Positions 35,371 through 46,558 of a stretch of DNA of 64,000 nt are shown here, piece after piece; positions within the stretch are counted from its first letter, which is position 1, and each line of letters opens with the position of its first letter. Source of the stretch: Bacillus sp. ZZV12-4809. GTDB lineage: Bacteria > Bacillota > Bacilli > Bacillales > Cytobacillaceae. The DNA is taken from positions 1-64,000 of the forward strand of contig NZ_VCRN01000022.1 of NCBI RefSeq assembly GCF_009849585.1, in the 5' to 3' direction. A model generated the notes under the pieces. The model was given only the letters and a program-made list of their open reading frames with translations. It had not been told where the DNA came from and ran no database searches. A program made the translations under genes and the position numbers.

Positions 35371-35711
35371 ATGTTATGCCCCCTTTTCTTAGCAATCTAT
35401 TGGTACCTACATTATAATTTTTTTTCAAAGAATTAAGTACTATCTTTATACTAAATTATCATTATAAGTATTCTTTAAACCAATTCTATTAAAAAAATCT
35501 CAAAATTGTGGTTAAAAAACCAAATTGACGGAAAAATATAAATAATTGAAAATTCTCATAGTAAAATCCCGGAAAATGTTGTATTATAAAGAAAATCACA
35601 CATTAGTGAATAAAAGTGTTAAAGAGAAATTTCCAATCTATCTCAATATTTGATCGGGTTATTTACATCTTGGCAATTCCTTTATAGCTAACCTTTACTT
35701 TTCCAGGATGT
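35371..35711. other. Intergenic region upstream of the exoprotein gene
   Basis: An AT-rich stretch of about 340 nt with no gene I can support. TTTACATC (35661) and GATGTAAA (35708) form a distant inverted pair next to the opp terminator. The exoprotein promoter should lie here but I cannot place it. Confidence 0.4.
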
Positions 35712-35741
35712 AAAAAACGATCTCATTCGAGATCGTTTTTT
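35712..35741. terminator. Terminator of the opp operon
   Basis: AAAAACGATCTC and GAGATCGTTTTT form a 12-bp perfect stem with loop ATTC. It is followed on the minus strand by further T residues and then by the exoprotein promoter region. Confidence 0.9.
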
Positions 35742-35742
35742 G

Positions 35743-36678
35743 TTATTTGGCATATTTAGCTTTTAATTCTCTGTATTCTTTTTCAGAGCAATAAACAAAA
35801 TGACCAGGAGTTATTTCACGCATTTCCATCTTTTCATCATCATCGTAATTGTGAACTGCCGGATCATAAGCTTTCCTTCTGCGGGAACGCTCTGTTTCTG
35901 GATCTGGAAGCGGAATAGCTGACAGCAGTGATTGTGTATAAGGATGCATAGGGTTATTGTATAAGTCTTCAGCTGGCGCAAGCTCAACCAGTTTACCGAA
36001 GTACATAACACCGATCCGGTCGCTGATGTATTTAACCATGGATAAGTCATGTGCAATAAACAGGTATGTCAATCCTTTTTCACGCTGCAGCTTTTTCATA
36101 AGGTTTACTACCTGAGCCTGAATGGAAACGTCCAAAGCTGAAATTGGCTCATCGGCAATAATGAAATCAGGGTCAACTGCAAGCGCGCGGGCTATCCCGA
36201 TACGCTGTCTCTGTCCGCCAGAGAATTCATGCGGGTAGCGGTTAGCATGTTCTTTATTCAGACCGACAGTGTCCAAAAGCTCGTAAACCCTCTCCATGCG
36301 TTCCTTTTTACTTTTTGCCAAACCGTGAATATCGATTCCTTCAGCAATAATATCTGCAACTGTCATACGCGGGTTTAAAGAAGCATAAGGATCCTGGAAT
36401 ATCATTTGCATTTTCCGGTTAAACTTTTTCAGTTCTTTTGCAGACTTTTTACCGTGAACATCTTCACCTTCAAAAAGCACCTGCCCATCAGTTGCATCGT
36501 ATAACCTGATTATTGTCCGTCCAGTAGTTGATTTACCGCAGCCAGACTCGCCAACAAGACCAAGGGTCTCTCCCTTATAAATATCAAAAGTAATCCCGTC
36601 AACTGCTTTTACCATATTCGGACGGCCTACGTTAAAATGCTGTTTTAAGTTTTTAATCTCAAGCAATTTTTCCGCCAT
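35743..36678 (-). CDS. oppF: Oligopeptide ABC transporter ATPase OppF
   Basis: A 311-aa ATPase. Walker [14 protein letters not shown] (about 39-51), Q-loop [12 protein letters not shown], signature [15 protein letters not shown] (about 150-164), Walker [13 protein letters not shown] (about 173-184). With OppD it powers peptide import through OppBC. The C-terminus lacks the four-Cys motif found in AppF. Last gene of oppABCDF, 2 nt after oppD. In B. subtilis this system (Spo0K) imports competence and sporulation peptides. Confidence 0.97.
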   Translation of the reverse strand: MAEKLLEIKNLKQHFNVGRPNMVKAVDGITFDIYKGETLGLVGESGCGKSTTGRTIIRLYDATDGQVLFEGEDVHGKKSAKELKKFNRKMQMIFQDPYASLNPRMTVADIIAEGIDIHGLAKSKKERMERVYELLDTVGLNKEHANRYPHEFSGGQRQRIGIARALAVDPDFIIADEPISALDVSIQAQVVNLMKKLQREKGLTYLFIAHDLSMVKYISDRIGVMYFGKLVELAPAEDLYNNPMHPYTQSLLSAIPLPDPETERSRRRKAYDPAVHNYDDDEKMEMREITPGHFVYCSEKEYRELKAKYAK

Positions 36679-36680
36679 TA

Positions 36681-37748
36681 TTATTTCCCCTCCTTCACTA
36701 ATACTGGTTTATCAAAAGTGGAGGATAGCTGGCGCATACGTTTTTTAACTGCTTCTGGCGGCTCAACCTTTGGAGCATCCGGGTGAAGGAGCCATGTTTT
36801 CGCAAAATGTGTTTCTGAAATTTGGAACATCGGCGGCTCTTCTTCAAAGTCAATTGCAAGTGCATACTTATTTCTGGCAGCAAATGCGTCTCCTTTTGGA
36901 GGATTTGTCAGATCCGGCGGTGTTCCTGGAATTGCAGCTAACTCGGCTTTCTCATCATTTTCTAAGCTTGGCATGGATGCAAGCAATCCCCATGTATAAG
37001 GATGACGGGGATCATAGAAAATTTCATCTACAGTACCCATTTCAACAATCTGCCCGGCATACATTACTGCTACTCTGTCAGCAACATTTGCAACAACACC
37101 CAGGTCATGTGTGATAAAGATAATGGAAGTATCCATTTTATTTTGCAGATCTTTCATAAGCTCCAGGATTTGCGCCTGAATCGTAACGTCAAGTGCCGTT
37201 GTAGGCTCATCCGCGATAAGCAGCTTTGGATTGGCTGCGAGAGCAATCGCAATCATTGCACGCTGCCTCATACCTCCGGAAAATTCATGAGGATATTGAT
37301 CTACCCTTTTCTCAGGCATCGGAATACCTACAAGTCTTAGTAATTCAATTGCTCTGTTTTTGGCATCAGACTTAGACATATTCTGATGTTTAATCAGCAC
37401 TTCCATTATCTGTGTTCCAACTCTCATTGTTGGATTTAATGAAGTCATTGGATCCTGGAAGATCATACTGATTTCTTTACCGCGGATCTTTTCCATTTGT
37501 TTCTCAGTTTTTGGTACGATGTCGTCACCACTCAACAGAATCTGCCCGCCTGAAATACGGCCCGGCGGCATAGGTATTAGCTTCATAATAGACTGGGAAG
37601 TAACACTTTTACCTGACCCAGATTCGCCAACAATCGCTAGCGTCTCTCCCTTATGAAGGTCAAAGCTGACTCCGCGGACTGCTTTTACTGTACCTCCATA
37701 TGTTTGGAATGAGACTTCTAAATTTTTTACTTCAAGCAATTTTTCCAT
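36681..37748 (-). CDS. oppD: Oligopeptide ABC transporter ATPase OppD
   Basis: A 355-aa ATPase. Walker [14 protein letters not shown] (about 40-52), [11 protein letters not shown], signature [15 protein letters not shown] (about 157-171), and [12 protein letters not shown]. The C-terminal tail (about 275-355) is the longer OppD type without Cys cluster. It pairs with OppF. AAGGAG-type site upstream; 11 nt after oppC. Confidence 0.97.
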   Translation of the reverse strand: MEKLLEVKNLEVSFQTYGGTVKAVRGVSFDLHKGETLAIVGESGSGKSVTSQSIMKLIPMPPGRISGGQILLSGDDIVPKTEKQMEKIRGKEISMIFQDPMTSLNPTMRVGTQIMEVLIKHQNMSKSDAKNRAIELLRLVGIPMPEKRVDQYPHEFSGGMRQRAMIAIALAANPKLLIADEPTTALDVTIQAQILELMKDLQNKMDTSIIFITHDLGVVANVADRVAVMYAGQIVEMGTVDEIFYDPRHPYTWGLLASMPSLENDEKAELAAIPGTPPDLTNPPKGDAFAARNKYALAIDFEEEPPMFQISETHFAKTWLLHPDAPKVEPPEAVKKRMRQLSSTFDKPVLVKEGK

Positions 37749-37759
37749 GTTCTCACTCC

Positions 37760-38674
37760 TTATTTACGCATTCTAGGATCTAGAGCATCACGCAAACCGT
37801 CGCCAACAACGTTAAATGCAAAGATCGTTAAGCAGATAAACACTGCTGGGAAGAATAAGCGCCATGGGTAGTAACGCATAGCCGCAAGTCCATCATTGGC
37901 CATCGTTCCCCAGCTCGCAATCGGCGGTGTTAATCCCAGACCAATAAAGCTTAGGAATGCTTCTGTAAAAATGGCAGAAGGGACAGTCAGAGTCATTGTG
38001 ACTAGAATAGGACCCATTGAATTTGGAATTAAGTGTTTGCCCATAATCCTGCTTGTATTGGCACCAAGCGTTTTGGCAGCCAGGACATATTCCTGATTCT
38101 TAAGAGATAACACCTGTCCACGGACGATACGCGACATATTGATCCATCCAGTGATGGACATAGCAATAATCATAGTCGACAATCCCTGTCCAAGTACAAC
38201 CATTAACAAGATTACTAATAATAGATAAGGTACACCATATAAAATATCGGCAAAACGCATCATACCCTCATCTGTGCGTCCGCCTTTATAACCGGCAATA
38301 CCGCCCCAAAGTACACCAATAATCAAATCAATTACTGCTGCAGCAACTCCTATGAAAATAGAAATTCTGGCACCTTCCCATGTACGGGCAAACATATCAC
38401 GGCCAAGATCATCCGTACCAAACCAGTGTTCTGATGAAGGTGGCTGATTTTTATTTCCAAGGTCATTTGATGCATAATCATAGGAAGTCATATATGGTCC
38501 AAAGATTGCCATGAAGATCAGCAGTGCTAATAATACTAATCCAAACAGGGCAAGCTTGTTTTTTCGGAATCGGATAAATACATCTTTCCAAAATGAAAGA
38601 CTTGGTTTTGAAATTTTCTCAGCTTCGCCGAGCTGTGTCCCGACTAACTTAAACTTATCTTTCGAAATCTGCAT
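37760..38674 (-). CDS. oppC: Oligopeptide permease OppC
   Basis: A 304-aa permease with about six membrane segments. A cytosolic N-terminal tail of about 40 residues comes first. The HWFGTDDLGRDMFARTWEGARIS segment is typical. The ATPase-contact EAA-like loop is EAFLSFIGLGLTPPIASWG (about 235-253). It pairs with OppB to form the peptide path. 2 nt separate it from oppB. Confidence 0.96.
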   Translation of the reverse strand: MQISKDKFKLVGTQLGEAEKISKPSLSFWKDVFIRFRKNKLALFGLVLLALLIFMAIFGPYMTSYDYASNDLGNKNQPPSSEHWFGTDDLGRDMFARTWEGARISIFIGVAAAVIDLIIGVLWGGIAGYKGGRTDEGMMRFADILYGVPYLLLVILLMVVLGQGLSTMIIAMSITGWINMSRIVRGQVLSLKNQEYVLAAKTLGANTSRIMGKHLIPNSMGPILVTMTLTVPSAIFTEAFLSFIGLGLTPPIASWGTMANDGLAAMRYYPWRLFFPAVFICLTIFAFNVVGDGLRDALDPRMRK

Positions 38675-38676
38675 AA

Positions 38677-39612
38677 TTACTCTCCTTTCTTCCCGCCGGC
38701 AAGTTTGATGCGTGGGTCGATGATTCCGTATGCAATGTCAACAAGGAGAATAGATACAAGCAACAGAATACTGTAGAAAACGGTTACACCCATAATTACC
38801 GTATAGTCACGATTGTTGATACTGGTTACAAAGTGTGCACCAAGTCCAGGAATCCCGAAAATTCTTTCAATTACGAAGCTTCCTGTTAATATACCTGCAG
38901 TTAATGGCCCCATATATGTTACTACTGGTAGTAGGGCATTTCGGATTGTATGTTTTACTGTAATTACTCCCCTGCTTAAACCTTTTGATTTAGCAGTCTT
39001 AATATAATCATTTGCCAGAACTTCAAGCATGCTTGAACGGGTTAACCTCGCGATAAACGCCATTGGTGTTGAAGCCAACGCAATGGCTGGCAGGACGCTG
39101 TGCATAAAAGATTCCCACCTTGCTACAGGAAAAATACCCATTTTTATTGCCAGGAAATATTGCAGAAATGATGCCATGATAAAGGAAGGAACAGAGATGC
39201 CTAATACAGCTACAATCATTGCTGTGTAATCCGGCCATCTATTGTGTTTTAATGCTGCAACAATTCCTAAAATAACTCCTACTGCAACTGCGATAAAAAT
39301 GGCTTCCATTCCAAGGAGAAATGAGACAGGGAAACCTTCATTGATTAAGTCGTTAACAGTCTGGCTTTTATATTTAAAAGACGGACCGAAATCCCAATTT
39401 ACAATACGTACGAGATATTCCCAATATTGTGCATACCAAGGCTTGTCCAAGCCAAAATGAGCATTCAGGTTAGCTTCAATTTCGGGAGGAAGTTTTTTCT
39501 CAGATGCAAAAGGGTTTCCGGGTGCAATGCGCATAAAGAAAAATGTTGCCGTTACAATCATCCATAATGACAGGATCATGTAGAGCAGACGTTTTCCAAT
39601 ATATTTCGCCAT
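38677..39612 (-). CDS. oppB: Oligopeptide permease OppB
   Basis: A 311-aa permease with six membrane segments. [28 protein letters not shown] (about 248-275) is the EAA-like loop, and [17 protein letters not shown] coupling sequence ([24 protein letters not shown]) precedes it. The start is the ATG at 39612 ([10 protein letters not shown]) with GGAGG 9 nt upstream; the TTG at 39618 is too close to it. Confidence 0.96.
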   Translation of the reverse strand: MAKYIGKRLLYMILSLWMIVTATFFFMRIAPGNPFASEKKLPPEIEANLNAHFGLDKPWYAQYWEYLVRIVNWDFGPSFKYKSQTVNDLINEGFPVSFLLGMEAIFIAVAVGVILGIVAALKHNRWPDYTAMIVAVLGISVPSFIMASFLQYFLAIKMGIFPVARWESFMHSVLPAIALASTPMAFIARLTRSSMLEVLANDYIKTAKSKGLSRGVITVKHTIRNALLPVVTYMGPLTAGILTGSFVIERIFGIPGLGAHFVTSINNRDYTVIMGVTVFYSILLLVSILLVDIAYGIIDPRIKLAGGKKGE

Positions 39613-39653
39613 TGTCAAACACCTCCATTTTATTACAATGCCTTAATCAGAAA

Positions 39654-39691
39654 CGAAGGTATATGGGATTGAGAATCCCATATACCTTTCG
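39654..39691 (-). ncRNA. Intercistronic hairpin between oppA and oppB
   Basis: AAGGTATATGGGATT pairs perfectly with AATCCCATATACCTT (15 bp) around GAG. No T-run follows on the minus strand, so it is less a terminator than an mRNA 3'-end protector. It should help keep oppA mRNA in excess of permease mRNA. Confidence 0.75.
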
Positions 39692-39706
39692 TAAAGTTAG
39701 CTATTT

Positions 39707-41353
39707 TTATTCGAAGTGTGCCCACTTATACTGGACATCACCTAGACCGGATACTGCAACATCTTTTAGGTTCTCAGCCTGTACCCAGTTGTTAGTATAG
39801 AAATAGACTGGAGCTACTGGCATATCTTCCATGAAGATTGCTTCAGCATCTTTCAGTAACTGCTGGCGCGCTTCAGGGTCAGTTTCTGTTGCAGATTTAG
39901 CAAGCAGATCCTGGAACTCTTTGCTTTCCCATCCAGTATTGTTGTTTCCGCCATCAGCGTCACGGTACATTTCTAAGAAGTTGATTGCATCATTAAAGTC
40001 ACCCAACCAGCCCATACGTGCTACTTGGTAATCCATTTGGTTTACGTTATCAAGGAATACGTTCCATTCAGCGTTATCAAGTGTTACTTCAACACCTAGA
40101 TTTTGCTTCCACATATCCTGGATTGCCTGTGCAATCTTTTGGTGCGCCTCAGAAGTGTTATAAGAAAGAGTTACAGCTGGAAGTTCAGATGCATCTTTCA
40201 TTCCAAGTTCTTCAAGACCTTTTTGTAAATATTCTTTAGCTTTTTCTACATCATTATCAGGGAAATAACCCTTTTCGTTTTCTTCAAACATTGATGGTGG
40301 AACAATTGCCATTGCAGGAAGCTGCTCACCCTGAAGGATGTTATCAATAAGCTCCTGACGGTTGATAGCATGTGCAAATGCCTTACGGATATTGACATTA
40401 TTAAATGGTTCTACAGTTGTATTAAACTTGTAATTGTAAATACCTGCGATTGGTTGAGTAACTAAGCGGCCTTCCTCTTTAAGAGCCTGCATAGCGTCAG
40501 TTGGAAGGGCACCTGTTGGAGCTCCAGCCCAATCTAGTTCGCCGTTATCAAACATAGATAATTCAGTGTTAGGATCATTGATCATAATCATTTCAATGCT
40601 GTCCAGCTTAACTGTTTCAGCATCCCAGTATGTTTCGCTCTTTTCAAGAACAATCTTGTCACTGTGAGCCCATTCAACTAAATGGAAAGGACCGTTAGTA
40701 GTGAAATTATCACCAGCGTCTGTTGCCCAATCTGGGTTAGCTTCAGCAATCTTGCTGTTAACTGGAAGATAAGTATAGAAAGCAGTTAATTCTTCAAAAT
40801 ATGGTGTTGGGTTTACTAATTTAACTTCTAAAGTTTTTTCATCGACAGCTTTAACACCAACAGCATCCTTTTCACCTTTGCCTGAGTTGAATGCTTCTGC
40901 ACCTTCGATGTAGTAAAGCTGGTATGCATAAGTTGAGTTATTTGCAGGATCTAATGCCCATTTCCAAGCATATTCAAAGTCATTAGCGGTTACAGGATCA
41001 CCATTTGACCATTCCGCATCGCGAATTGTGAATGTATAAGTTTTTCCGTCTTCAGAGACTTTAATGTCTTCTGCCATTGCTTTTTCAGGTTTACCATCTT
41101 GATTGATGCGAGTAAGACCTTCTAAAACGTTACGAAGTACAGTTCCAGAAGTTGAATCTTCTGCAAGTCCTGGATTTAAAGATGGTGGTTCAGTGTTGAT
41201 ATTTACTCTTAGCTCCTGCGGCACATCAGACTTTCCGCCGTCATCTCCGCCTTTTTTGTCGCCGTCAGCATTGTCTCCGCCGCCGCTGCACGCAGCAAGG
41301 AACATACTTAGCACAAGCAACATGCTAAAAAAGATCGATAATCTTTTGTTCAC
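39707..41353 (-). CDS. oppA: Oligopeptide-binding lipoprotein OppA
   Basis: A 548-aa SBP_bac_5 protein. Signal MNKRLSIFFSMLLVLSMFLAAC with lipobox Cys 22, then an Asp/Gly/Lys-rich linker. TEPPSLNPGLAEDSTSG and ITVEFNNVNIRKAFAHAINRQELI-like segments (NVNIRKAFAHAINRQELID near 315-333) mark the family. It captures oligopeptides outside the membrane. The start is GTG 41353, 7 nt after GGGGG. First gene of the opp operon, probably from a promoter at 41683-41711. Confidence 0.96.
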   Translation of the reverse strand: MNKRLSIFFSMLLVLSMFLAACSGGGDNADGDKKGGDDGGKSDVPQELRVNINTEPPSLNPGLAEDSTSGTVLRNVLEGLTRINQDGKPEKAMAEDIKVSEDGKTYTFTIRDAEWSNGDPVTANDFEYAWKWALDPANNSTYAYQLYYIEGAEAFNSGKGEKDAVGVKAVDEKTLEVKLVNPTPYFEELTAFYTYLPVNSKIAEANPDWATDAGDNFTTNGPFHLVEWAHSDKIVLEKSETYWDAETVKLDSIEMIMINDPNTELSMFDNGELDWAGAPTGALPTDAMQALKEEGRLVTQPIAGIYNYKFNTTVEPFNNVNIRKAFAHAINRQELIDNILQGEQLPAMAIVPPSMFEENEKGYFPDNDVEKAKEYLQKGLEELGMKDASELPAVTLSYNTSEAHQKIAQAIQDMWKQNLGVEVTLDNAEWNVFLDNVNQMDYQVARMGWLGDFNDAINFLEMYRDADGGNNNTGWESKEFQDLLAKSATETDPEARQQLLKDAEAIFMEDMPVAPVYFYTNNWVQAENLKDVAVSGLGDVQYKWAHFE

Positions 41354-41682
41354 GGTATTAACCCCCTATTAATTTCCTCAAACAGTCTCTTTACCATTTG
41401 CCTATCATAAAAAACACAACTGTGCGCTCCAGATATATTGCTTAAATAGTCTGTTAATTAAATTTAAAAAATTTGCAGACTATTTAAAAGGCAACAAAAA
41501 AAGCAAGTTTATATTCTCTTAAAGATAGATTATCCCTATATTCTGATAATTCAGATTAAAAAGAGTAATCTATAATATGTAAGCAATAAACTTACTCAAT
41601 ATGCACTATATTCCTGAAACCTAGAGTGATATAGTTTTGTTTTAAATGTAACAAATTCGTAAAGATTATGTTTGTTACGTTT

Positions 41683-41711
41683 ATTATAAATAGTTTAAAA
41701 ACTTATTGCAA
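41683..41711 (-). promoter_or_regulatory. Candidate opp promoter
   Basis: On the minus strand TTGCAA (41706-41711) and TATAAT (41683-41688) are 17 bp apart. It would give a leader of about 320 nt before oppA. Confidence 0.45.
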
Positions 41712-41965
41712 GTGGCTTTTTGTACGTGCAATCCGCTCTGGTATGACATTTTTCGTCAAAAAGTCTTATAAATTAAGATTTTTGCGATAATAAAAAAATT
41801 TTTCTTTTTAATATATTTTACTATTTTACTAGGAGTTTCCACCCACATTTTGGTAAAATGCATTCTCAAAACAATGTAGATGAATGACCTTTAATTGCTT
41901 TTTATTTACTTGCTTTTTGTATCCGGATAGTTTATTTTATTATATAATAAAATTAAATTAAATTA
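41712..41965. other. AT-rich region between opp and trpS control sites
   Basis: No gene or convincing structure. It should contain the trpS promoter; TATAAT at 41943-41948 is a possible -10, but no good -35 lies at the right distance. Confidence 0.35.
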
Positions 41966-42213
41966 TTTGTCGGCGATGAAAAAAGAGTAGTACATTTACC
42001 GAGGGTTCAGCAGAGAGCCTGTGGAAGGTGCAAACAGGCAGCCCGGTAGATCGAATGGACTTTTGAGCCTCTGAATTTCTCAGGCGCTTCCCTGCGTTAT
42101 CGGGGACCTATGCATTTTCTGCATAGGGCAGAGTGACTCAGTATTTGAGTAATTAGGGTGGCAACGCGGACCATTCGTCCCTATTTTATAGGGATGAATG
42201 GTTCTTTTTTATG
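41966..42213 (+). promoter_or_regulatory. T-box riboswitch of trpS
   Basis: A tRNA-sensing leader. Stem I begins near GGCGATGAAAAAAGAGTAGT and holds the AGAGAG loop. GAATGGAC presents the specifier codon TGG (42056-42058) for tryptophan. The T-box core AGGGTGGCAACGCGG is at 42155-42169. Its TGGC bulge would pair with GCCA at the end of a tRNA(Trp) with discriminator G. The terminator stem ACCATTCGTCCCT / AGGGATGAATGGT plus T-run (42170-42213) is the off state. Uncharged tRNA(Trp) should turn trpS on. Confidence 0.95.
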
Positions 42214-42284
42214 CTTTTTTATGATTACAGGAAGCATTCCCATCCTTCAGCGCCTGACTGCTCATGAATTTTTGTGCCGATTAA

Positions 42285-43284
<1,000 letters not shown>

Positions 43285-43286
<2 letters not shown>

Positions 43287-43313
43287 AAAAAACAGCCTCG
43301 GGCTGTTTTTTTT
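43285..43313. terminator. Bidirectional terminator between trpS and yjbA
   Basis: AAAAAACAGCC and GGCTGTTTTTT pair around TCG. It terminates trpS and the convergent yjbA. Confidence 0.9.
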
Positions 43314-44058
43314 AATTTACTTTTGGACCATGCTCCATTTCCCACAACTTCTCGAAAAATGGCTGTCCTTTAATTAAATTTTCACAGAACTTTTCATGTT
43401 TACTTGACCAGCCGTATTTACTTTCATCAAATAATTCATACCAGGCTTCCTCAAAATTCATTGATTGGATTTTCTTATAGCGCTCAGGACTCCACTCCGT
43501 ATACCAATAACGGATTTCAGCATCATTTTTAGAGGAATGAAGCTGGTCCAGCGCCATAAACAGCAGCTGTTTAAGCTGCCTTTCTTTCCTTGTCAAACCT
43601 GCCATCAAATCCGGAGACGGGGAAAGAATATGGAATTCCTTTAAAGCGGTTTGATCATTAAAAGAGTAATTTGCCGTTTCCTGATTTTCAAGCATTTCAT
43701 ATGCCAGCTGCTCCTGCCTTGGTATTAGCCTGCTTTTTCTGATAGGGATGTTGTAGCCGATTGTATCTACAGCCAATATGCCTGTCCCATCTGATACAAC
43801 AAAACAATATTCCAATTGAATGCGTTCATGATTTTTCCTTAAGTAAGCTTTTTGATAAATGTCATCCAGCAGTTGTTGTGGCAGCTCAGAAAGATCATTT
43901 TCGATGTAATTAAAAAGCACCGGGTCAATCTTCAGCAGAGGGACCTGATCTAGCAGTTCTACACCATCATCTTTTCTCCATTCATGAAAATGGCATACAT
44001 TGTATCCATTTTCTTCTCCTTCAAACCAATTCACCCAAACATCATGAAGATACAACAT
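43312..44058 (-). CDS. yjbA: UPF0736 (DUF3603) protein YjbA
   Basis: A 248-aa soluble acidic protein starting [27 protein letters not shown] and ending MEHGPKVN. It contains [24 protein letters not shown] near 182-205. It is a conserved Bacillaceae protein whose place between app and trpS is kept here. Function unknown. GGGGGT lies before the ATG. Confidence 0.88.
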   Translation of the reverse strand: MLYLHDVWVNWFEGEENGYNVCHFHEWRKDDGVELLDQVPLLKIDPVLFNYIENDLSELPQQLLDDIYQKAYLRKNHERIQLEYCFVVSDGTGILAVDTIGYNIPIRKSRLIPRQEQLAYEMLENQETANYSFNDQTALKEFHILSPSPDLMAGLTRKERQLKQLLFMALDQLHSSKNDAEIRYWYTEWSPERYKKIQSMNFEEAWYELFDESKYGWSSKHEKFCENLIKGQPFFEKLWEMEHGPKVN

Positions 44059-44185
44059 TCTTCAACCCCCACTTCAACAAACTATTTGTCACTCAGTATG
44101 GGCATCAAGCAGTAAATTTATTCCTATATTGCACTTGCAATCCATTTTTTGTAATAACCTTTCTTTATAATTAATGAAATGCCCT

Positions 44186-44401
44186 TTATTCACCCTCGTT
44201 TGAATGGGGTATATAAATGCTCATGGTTATAATAATGATTCCGGCCGGAAGCAAATAGCATTCTGGACGATGGGTGATAAAATTTATATATTCTTTGAAT
44301 GTATGTCCAGTTGTAAGCAGGTTTAAATACCCTATGACACTGACTCCTCCTGAAACAGCGACTCCAAACCCTGTTAGAAGCCAAAATGCCCTAAATAACA
44401 T
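44186..44401 (-). CDS. 71-aa small membrane protein
   Basis: Two hydrophobic helices (about residues 3-28 and 50-65) around a polar segment THRPECYLLP. The sequence has a conserved look and fits small Bacillus membrane proteins I have seen unnamed. The ribosome site (AAAAGAAC) is weak. It lies between app and yjbA on the same strand. Confidence 0.6.
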   Translation of the reverse strand: MLFRAFWLLTGFGVAVSGGVSVIGYLNLLTTGHTFKEYINFITHRPECYLLPAGIIIITMSIYIPHSNEGE

Positions 44402-44528
44402 GTTCTTTTCTATACTTGTGAGTCATAAAAGTTTTTACTGCTGCCATAAACACACTCCCAGTCCCTGTTTTTACAAGTATATGAAAGCATTTGTTTGGAT
44501 ATGTACAAGCTATAGGCCTGAAAACAAC

Positions 44529-44556
44529 AAAAAACGCCTGAATACAGGCGTTTTTT
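44529..44556 (-). terminator. Terminator of the app operon
   Basis: AAAACGCCTG and CAGGCGTTTT pair around AATA, with a further T/A tract on both sides, 7 nt past the appC stop. Confidence 0.9.
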
Positions 44557-44562
44557 GTTATC

Positions 44563-45483
44563 TTATCTGTTTGATTTAGGATTGAAAGCATCTTTTAAGC
44601 CTTCTCCAATGAAGTTGATAGACAGGATGGTTAATGTAAGAATCGCAGCAGGCGGGATCCATATCCACCATTTACTTGTTAAAACATCCGGGCTCCTTGC
44701 TTCCTGAAGCATGTTCCCCCAAGTTGGAATGTTAATTGGTACACCAAAACCGAGGAAGCTTAAGCCAGTCTCAGCTACAATCATCGCAGCCAGAGTAATC
44801 GTTGCCTGAACAATAATGGTCGACATGACATTCGGCAGCAAGTGTTTAAAAATGGTTTTTGGTGCTGAGCATCCAATGGATACCGCACTCATTATATATT
44901 CATTTTCCTTCTCAGCCATTACCTTGCTTCGTACCAGACGTGCTGTTCCTGTCCAGCTAAGTACACTTATTACAAAAATGAGTGTTCCTGTACTGGATTC
45001 AATAAAAATGGATTTTAATACGATAACAAATAGCAGGAATGGAAAATTCATCATAAAGTCTGTGAATCTCATCAGAGCATTATCGACCCAGCCCCCAAAA
45101 TATCCGGCAGCAGCACCAACAATAGTACCAATGGTAATAACAGAGAGCGTGATAGAGAATGCCAGCAGGAGTGATGTCTTACCGCCGTGCAGTGTTCTGG
45201 CAAAGACATCTCGGCCAGACTTGTCTGTGCCAAAGTAGTGATCAGCGGATGGTTCTTTGCTCATCTGTGTTAAATTAATCTTCGCTGTCTCCTCCACCGG
45301 CATAGACAGCGGCTCTGCCAATATGGACATTACACAGACGATCAGCAGGAAAACAAGACTGATCATCGCAGCTTTATTGCGCAAAAACTTGCGGCGGGCG
45401 AGAGCCCATGGTGATTGACTCTTCGGAGGTTTAACAGGCTCTGCTAAACCAGGCGAAGTTTGCTGTGAAATTGATGGTTCCAT
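44563..45483 (-). CDS. appC: Peptide ABC permease AppC
   Basis: A 306-aa permease with six membrane segments and a long Pro/Ser-rich cytosolic N-terminus (residues 1-30). DHYFGTDKSGRDVFARTLHGGK (about 80-101) and the coupling loop AETGLSFLGFGVPINIPTWG are typical of DppC/OppC. Last gene of appDFABC. In B. subtilis App is a second oligopeptide importer. Confidence 0.95.
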   Translation of the reverse strand: MEPSISQQTSPGLAEPVKPPKSQSPWALARRKFLRNKAAMISLVFLLIVCVMSILAEPLSMPVEETAKINLTQMSKEPSADHYFGTDKSGRDVFARTLHGGKTSLLLAFSITLSVITIGTIVGAAAGYFGGWVDNALMRFTDFMMNFPFLLFVIVLKSIFIESSTGTLIFVISVLSWTGTARLVRSKVMAEKENEYIMSAVSIGCSAPKTIFKHLLPNVMSTIIVQATITLAAMIVAETGLSFLGFGVPINIPTWGNMLQEARSPDVLTSKWWIWIPPAAILTLTILSINFIGEGLKDAFNPKSNR

Positions 45484-45495
45484 ACTCTCACCTAC

Positions 45496-46461
45496 CTAAC
45501 TTAAACGAATACGCGGATCTACTAATCCATATAGTAAATCAGCAATTAAATTTCCAATGAGCGTTAAAATAGTCAGCATCATGGCAATAGCCATCATGAC
45601 TGAATAATCCCGTGAATTAACTGATTCTACGAATAAATAACCGATGCCAGGGTATGTGAAAATGGTTTCTGTAATAATTGCCCCTCCAAATAGGTTGGCA
45701 ATATCGAATCCAAGTAAAGTAACAATAGGTATGATTGAGTTTCTTAGAATGTGCTTATTATAAATCGCAGATTCTTTCGTACCTTTCGCTCTTGCTGTAC
45801 GAACATAATCCTTGCGAGAGCTTTCGATCATATCATTTCTCAGGAACTGTGTATAAGCGGCTGTAGCCATGGCTCCCAGGACAATAGCCGGCAATACTGT
45901 ATGTTTTGCTTTACTTAAGTAATATTCCAGTGTTCCTGCTTCTACTCCGCTGCCGATACTTCCACTGGCAGGAACCCATCCAAGATTGATGGCAAAGACA
46001 TAAATGGCAACCAAAGCTGCAACAAAGCTAGGTATTGCAAGTGCTAAATAGTTAAAAGCTGATATTAAATAATCCCCTATACTATAGGCAAACCGCCCGG
46101 AGTACCTTCCCATTAAAAAAGCTAAAAAATAAGTGATTAATAGAGCTGATATTCCTAAAATAATCGTGTTCGGCAAACGGTCACCAATTAGCTCCATAAC
46201 CGGACGCTTATGAACAAATGAATCTCCAAAATCTCCTTGGACCACACCACTCATCCAGCGGACATACTGTACAGGAATAGGATCGTTCAATCCCATCTGC
46301 TCACGCATTTCTTCAATATACTCCGGATCTGAGTTTAATGGGTCAATTTTTCCAGACAGTGCATCACCGGGCATAAGCTTTGCCAGGGTGAAAACCACTA
46401 CTGAGATAAGGAAAATTATTGGAATCATACCTATGAGTCGTCGAATCGTGTACTGTAGCAT
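45496..46461 (-). CDS. appB: Peptide ABC permease AppB
   Basis: A 321-aa permease with six membrane segments. The coupling loop is ETIFTYPGIGYLFVESVNSRDYSVMM (about 258-283). The start is the ATG at 46461 (MLQYTIRRLIGM) with AAGGGG 7 nt upstream; two in-frame codons further up lack a site. 12 nt separate it from appC. Confidence 0.95.
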   Translation of the reverse strand: MLQYTIRRLIGMIPIIFLISVVVFTLAKLMPGDALSGKIDPLNSDPEYIEEMREQMGLNDPIPVQYVRWMSGVVQGDFGDSFVHKRPVMELIGDRLPNTIILGISALLITYFLAFLMGRYSGRFAYSIGDYLISAFNYLALAIPSFVAALVAIYVFAINLGWVPASGSIGSGVEAGTLEYYLSKAKHTVLPAIVLGAMATAAYTQFLRNDMIESSRKDYVRTARAKGTKESAIYNKHILRNSIIPIVTLLGFDIANLFGGAIITETIFTYPGIGYLFVESVNSRDYSVMMAIAMMLTILTLIGNLIADLLYGLVDPRIRLS

Positions 46462-46506
46462 TTCCATTCCCCTTACCAAACAAAGATTTATTCGCTGGTT
46501 AAACTT

Positions 46507-46541
46507 GTATTCCTTGGAGGAGCAGCTCCACCAAGGAATAC
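46507..46541 (-). ncRNA. Intercistronic hairpin between appA and appB
   Basis: Two 17-nt arms (GTATTCCTTGGAGGAGC and GCTCCACCAAGGAATAC) pair with a single A-A mismatch around one base. It has no T-run. It sits where the opp hairpin sits, between binding protein and first permease. Confidence 0.75.
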
Positions 46542-46558
46542 AGGTTCCTTTTATTCTA

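Noticed and set aside
44391-44591. 66-aa minus-strand frame downstream of appC
   Set aside because: It reads through the app terminator and overlaps appC's 3' end; no start signal.
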